64,000 nt of DNA from Perkinsela sp. pyNocScin1 (lineage: Eukaryota; Euglenozoa; Kinetoplastea; Prokinetoplastida; Perkinselidae): positions 868,001 through 932,000 of the forward strand of contig CAXHTR010000001.1 of assembly GCA_964019655.1 (NCBI GenBank), written 5' to 3'. Position 1 is the first letter of the stretch. Every line of letters starts with the position of its first letter. This document shows, one piece after another, positions 62,136 to 64,000 of the stretch. A model generated the notes under the pieces. That model was not told the origin of the DNA, did no database searches, and saw only the letters and a program-made list of their open reading frames with translations. A program made the translations under genes and the position numbers.

Positions 62136-62924
62136 ATGAATTTCTCCCTCGTCCACGCGGTCCTCTACGACAGTGAGCAGCTCGGCCGCATCGACTACGC
62201 GTCGATCTCGCCGCAGACGCAGATGGAGCTGCTCGTGAACGATATGTCCGAGAAGGCCGCGTTCCTCGACGCGACCGGGAACTACCTGAACGCCGAGGAG
62301 TGGCCCTACGTGTACACGTCGGACAGCGGTGAAATCGTCGGCATCGACTGGACCATCGGCCTCATGCCGGGCACCGGCAAGGGCGGCAGCATCTACCTGC
62401 GGTGGCTCCCGCAGTCCGTCAAGAGCGCCAAAATCCGCTACGGCGATTTTAGCGGCGCCCTCGAGACTGCGCTGCTGCCGACGATCATGAAAACGCTCAA
62501 CGTCACTGGCAACCGCCTGAGCGGGACCTTCGACATCGCCGGCCTGCCTGAGGGTATCGAGGACGTGAACATCTCGACGAACTGCTTTGAGGGCTCGCTC
62601 GACATCCCGTGCCTGCCCGCGGGGCTGCGCATTTTCTGCGCAATGAAGAACAACCTGAGCGGCGAGCTCGACCTGTGCGTGCTCCCGAAGGCCATCGAGG
62701 AGCTCCTGCTGTCCGGCAACCGCTTCACGGGGTCCGTCGACCTGAGCGCGATCCCGCAGACGCTGCGCATGATCTGCCTCGAGGGCAACCAGCTCTCGCA
62801 GAAGGTGCTGTACATCAATTTCCACCCGAATTTGGTGTTCATAACGCTCAAGGGGAACGCGATCGACCGCCTCGTGGACACGAAGGGAGAGGACATTAAG
62901 GGGCAGGACATGGTTGAATACTGA
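62136..62924 (+). CDS. LRR-family protein, short member (262 aa)
   Basis: The start MNFSLVHAVLYDSEQLGRID, then ASISPQTQMELLVNDM, is the family box. EEWPYVYTSDSGEIVGIDW replaces the W-x-G-V box and keeps the I-x-I-D-W strand. About six LRRs follow (NRLSGTFDIAGLPEGIEDV, NNLSGELDLCVLPKAIEEL). The end LVDTKGEDIKGQDMVEY matches the D-x-x-G cap of other members. GC content is higher than most of the window, giving long false frames on other strands. The gene lies directly before dUTPase. Intact. Confidence 0.85.
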   Translation: MNFSLVHAVLYDSEQLGRIDYASISPQTQMELLVNDMSEKAAFLDATGNYLNAEEWPYVYTSDSGEIVGIDWTIGLMPGTGKGGSIYLRWLPQSVKSAKIRYGDFSGALETALLPTIMKTLNVTGNRLSGTFDIAGLPEGIEDVNISTNCFEGSLDIPCLPAGLRIFCAMKNNLSGELDLCVLPKAIEELLLSGNRFTGSVDLSAIPQTLRMICLEGNQLSQKVLYINFHPNLVFITLKGNAIDRLVDTKGEDIKGQDMVEY

Positions 62925-63018
62925 GAATAGAGTCAACTCGATTTGAGTAATCGGGTGATTGATTTCAGTAAGTATACTGCGTATCGATACCGCACATTTT
63001 TTTATTTATCGTCCTGAA

Positions 63019-63720
63019 ATGCCGACCATCGACGCCGCCACGCTCGGACCCATCCTCGAGAAGCTCTCAAAGATGCAGAGCGCCCTGAACTGCTTTATCG
63101 ACGCTGACTGGAAGCAGAACCGCGCCCTCGACGACTGGTCGCTCGCGATCATCCTCGAGACCGCTGAGCTCATCGAGTCCTACCCGTGGAAGTGGTGGAA
63201 GAACGTCAAAGCGCCGATCGACATGCAGAACGTCCGCATCGAGCTCGTCGACATCCTCCACTTCGCGCTCTCCGGCGCCGCGCAGGCAGCGGCCGCCGAG
63301 CCGGCCGAGGGCGACGACGCGCTCGCCGCGACGGCGGCGATCACGAGCGGCACTCCGGAGGCGATCCGCATCTACCGCGAGATTCTGCGCGACGCCGACG
63401 CGAAGCGCTTCGGCCTCGTCCTGCGCAAGGTCTTCGCCATCGCTGCGCACTACGACTTCAACATCATCGCGTACTACGTCGCGAAGCACACGCTGAACCA
63501 CGTGCGCCAGCTCGGTGGGTACAAGAAGAACGCGTACCAGAAGGTCAACGGCGAGGGCATGGAGGACAACGAGATGCTCCACGCGTGCATCGCCGACATC
63601 ACGCCGGCGGCGATCCTCGCGGACTTCAATGGCGTCGCGGACGGGATCCTCACCAAGGTCTACGACGTTTTCGCGATCGACGGCGCGAGCCGCAAGACGA
63701 TTGAGAAGTGGATGCACTGA
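63019..63720 (+). CDS. Dimeric all-alpha dUTPase, kinetoplastid type (233 aa)
   Basis: The first ATG with good context is 63019 (MPTIDAATLGPILEKLSKMQ). Metal-binding helices are clear: ETAELIESYPWKWWKN (about residues 46-61) and RIELVDILHFALSGAA (about residues 72-87), giving E-x-x-E and E-x-x-D. The later motif HVRQLGGYKKNAYQKVNGEG ending MEDNE matches the substrate-binding segment. Dimeric dUTPases hydrolyse dUTP and dUDP, keeping uracil out of DNA, and replace the trimeric enzyme in kinetoplastids. The length is somewhat shorter than trypanosome enzymes. The A/E-rich insert QAAAAEPAEGDDALAATAA is unusual. Confidence 0.92.
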   Translation: MPTIDAATLGPILEKLSKMQSALNCFIDADWKQNRALDDWSLAIILETAELIESYPWKWWKNVKAPIDMQNVRIELVDILHFALSGAAQAAAAEPAEGDDALAATAAITSGTPEAIRIYREILRDADAKRFGLVLRKVFAIAAHYDFNIIAYYVAKHTLNHVRQLGGYKKNAYQKVNGEGMEDNEMLHACIADITPAAILADFNGVADGILTKVYDVFAIDGASRKTIEKWMH

Positions 63721-64000
63721 TGACCCGATAGAGCGAATGAATACATGATACTGATTTCCTGAGTGAATTCGGGCATGATTGATTGCTCGCTTTCGTATTT
63801 ATGATTAAAAGTTTTTTGGGTAAAGAACTCAATGCTGCTGTTTGGGGAGACATACGGGGTCTTGAGCTGTGCATAGGTGATAGATCAGACGTCAAACCTT
63901 CCTGGATAGATGAAAGGAAATCGACAATGCGTATTCTGTATGTCATGATTGTGTAGTAGCGTACAATAGTGGGTCTACTACGATCGATTTTGGCTCAGAG
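63721..64000. other. Window-end intergenic sequence
   Basis: No gene is recognised in the last 280 bases. GTAGTAG and CTACTAC near 63953-63983 could form a 7-bp stem with a 15-base loop. Confidence 0.35.

Noticed and set aside
61989-62936. 315-codon open frame antisense to the LRR gene at 62136
   Set aside because: The protein is R/E/V-rich with no family features, while the plus strand encodes clear LRRs with the family N-terminal box.
1-64000. CRISPR arrays, bacterial operons, phage or insertion sequences
   Set aside because: No regularly spaced repeats were seen, and the gene content (importin, ARF, YIP1, Skp1, MSH5) is eukaryotic.
1-64000. tRNA, rRNA or spliced-leader RNA genes
   Set aside because: I looked in the larger gaps for B-box-like GGTTCGA and cloverleaf patterns and found none that hold up. 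A covariance search would be decisive.

Overview
This window looks like nuclear DNA of a kinetoplastid protist. Five observations support that. (1) The genes lie in long same-strand clusters with no visible introns. The clusters meet at two convergent points (about 2.5 kb and 21.1-21.6 kb) and two divergent points (17.2 kb and 32.6-33.0 kb), the directional layout of kinetoplastid polycistrons. (2) Several starts are preceded by a pyrimidine tract and an AG, as expected for spliced-leader trans-splicing. (3) The dUTPase at 63.0 kb is the all-alpha dimeric type typical of kinetoplastids. (4) The histone H1 is only a lysine/alanine tail with no globular domain. (5) The protein at 42.4 kb combines a U1-like zinc finger with a degenerate RNase III segment, the layout of RNA-editing (editosome) KREPB proteins. 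A Perkinsela-like or other early-branching kinetoplastid is possible, but the species cannot be fixed from sequence alone.

Layout. 0-0.7 kb: two decayed, tandemly repeated fragments of a hAT/ZBED-type transposase. 0.8-9.1 kb: a cluster of leucine-rich-repeat (LRR) genes, with intact members, broken members and short relics. 9.3-17.2 kb (minus): histone H1, a duplicated small basic gene, a TFIIS-like factor, an ARM-like protein, YIP1, an acidic membrane protein, an inositol polyphosphate kinase and COX15. 17.3-21.1 kb (plus): an IBA57-like protein, a second copy of the acidic membrane protein and a PDE12-like nuclease. 21.6-32.6 kb (minus): an LRR gene, a U1-C-type finger protein, a Skp1-like protein, a canopy/saposin-like ER protein, several small unknowns, an ARF GTPase, importin-5, an actin-related protein and the polymerase I/III subunit AC19. 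33.0-63.7 kb (plus): a LIM protein, a ubiquitin protease, two twin-CX9C proteins, MSH5, a repeat protein, UDP-GlcNAc pyrophosphorylase, the editosome-like protein, Skp1, glucosidase II alpha, a 3390-residue protein of unknown function, small basic and disordered proteins, two more LRR genes and dUTPase.

Most genes are ordinary eukaryotic housekeeping: ER glycoprotein quality control, nuclear import, ubiquitin pathway, mitochondrial biogenesis and nucleotide metabolism. The unusual material is fourfold. There is a fast-evolving LRR family with its own N-terminal and C-terminal signatures and many broken copies. A 488-bp inverted repeat matches one coding sequence almost exactly and sits around a divergent strand switch. 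A giant ORF is built of recurring modules. The transposase fossil and a 680-bp tandem duplication complete the list.
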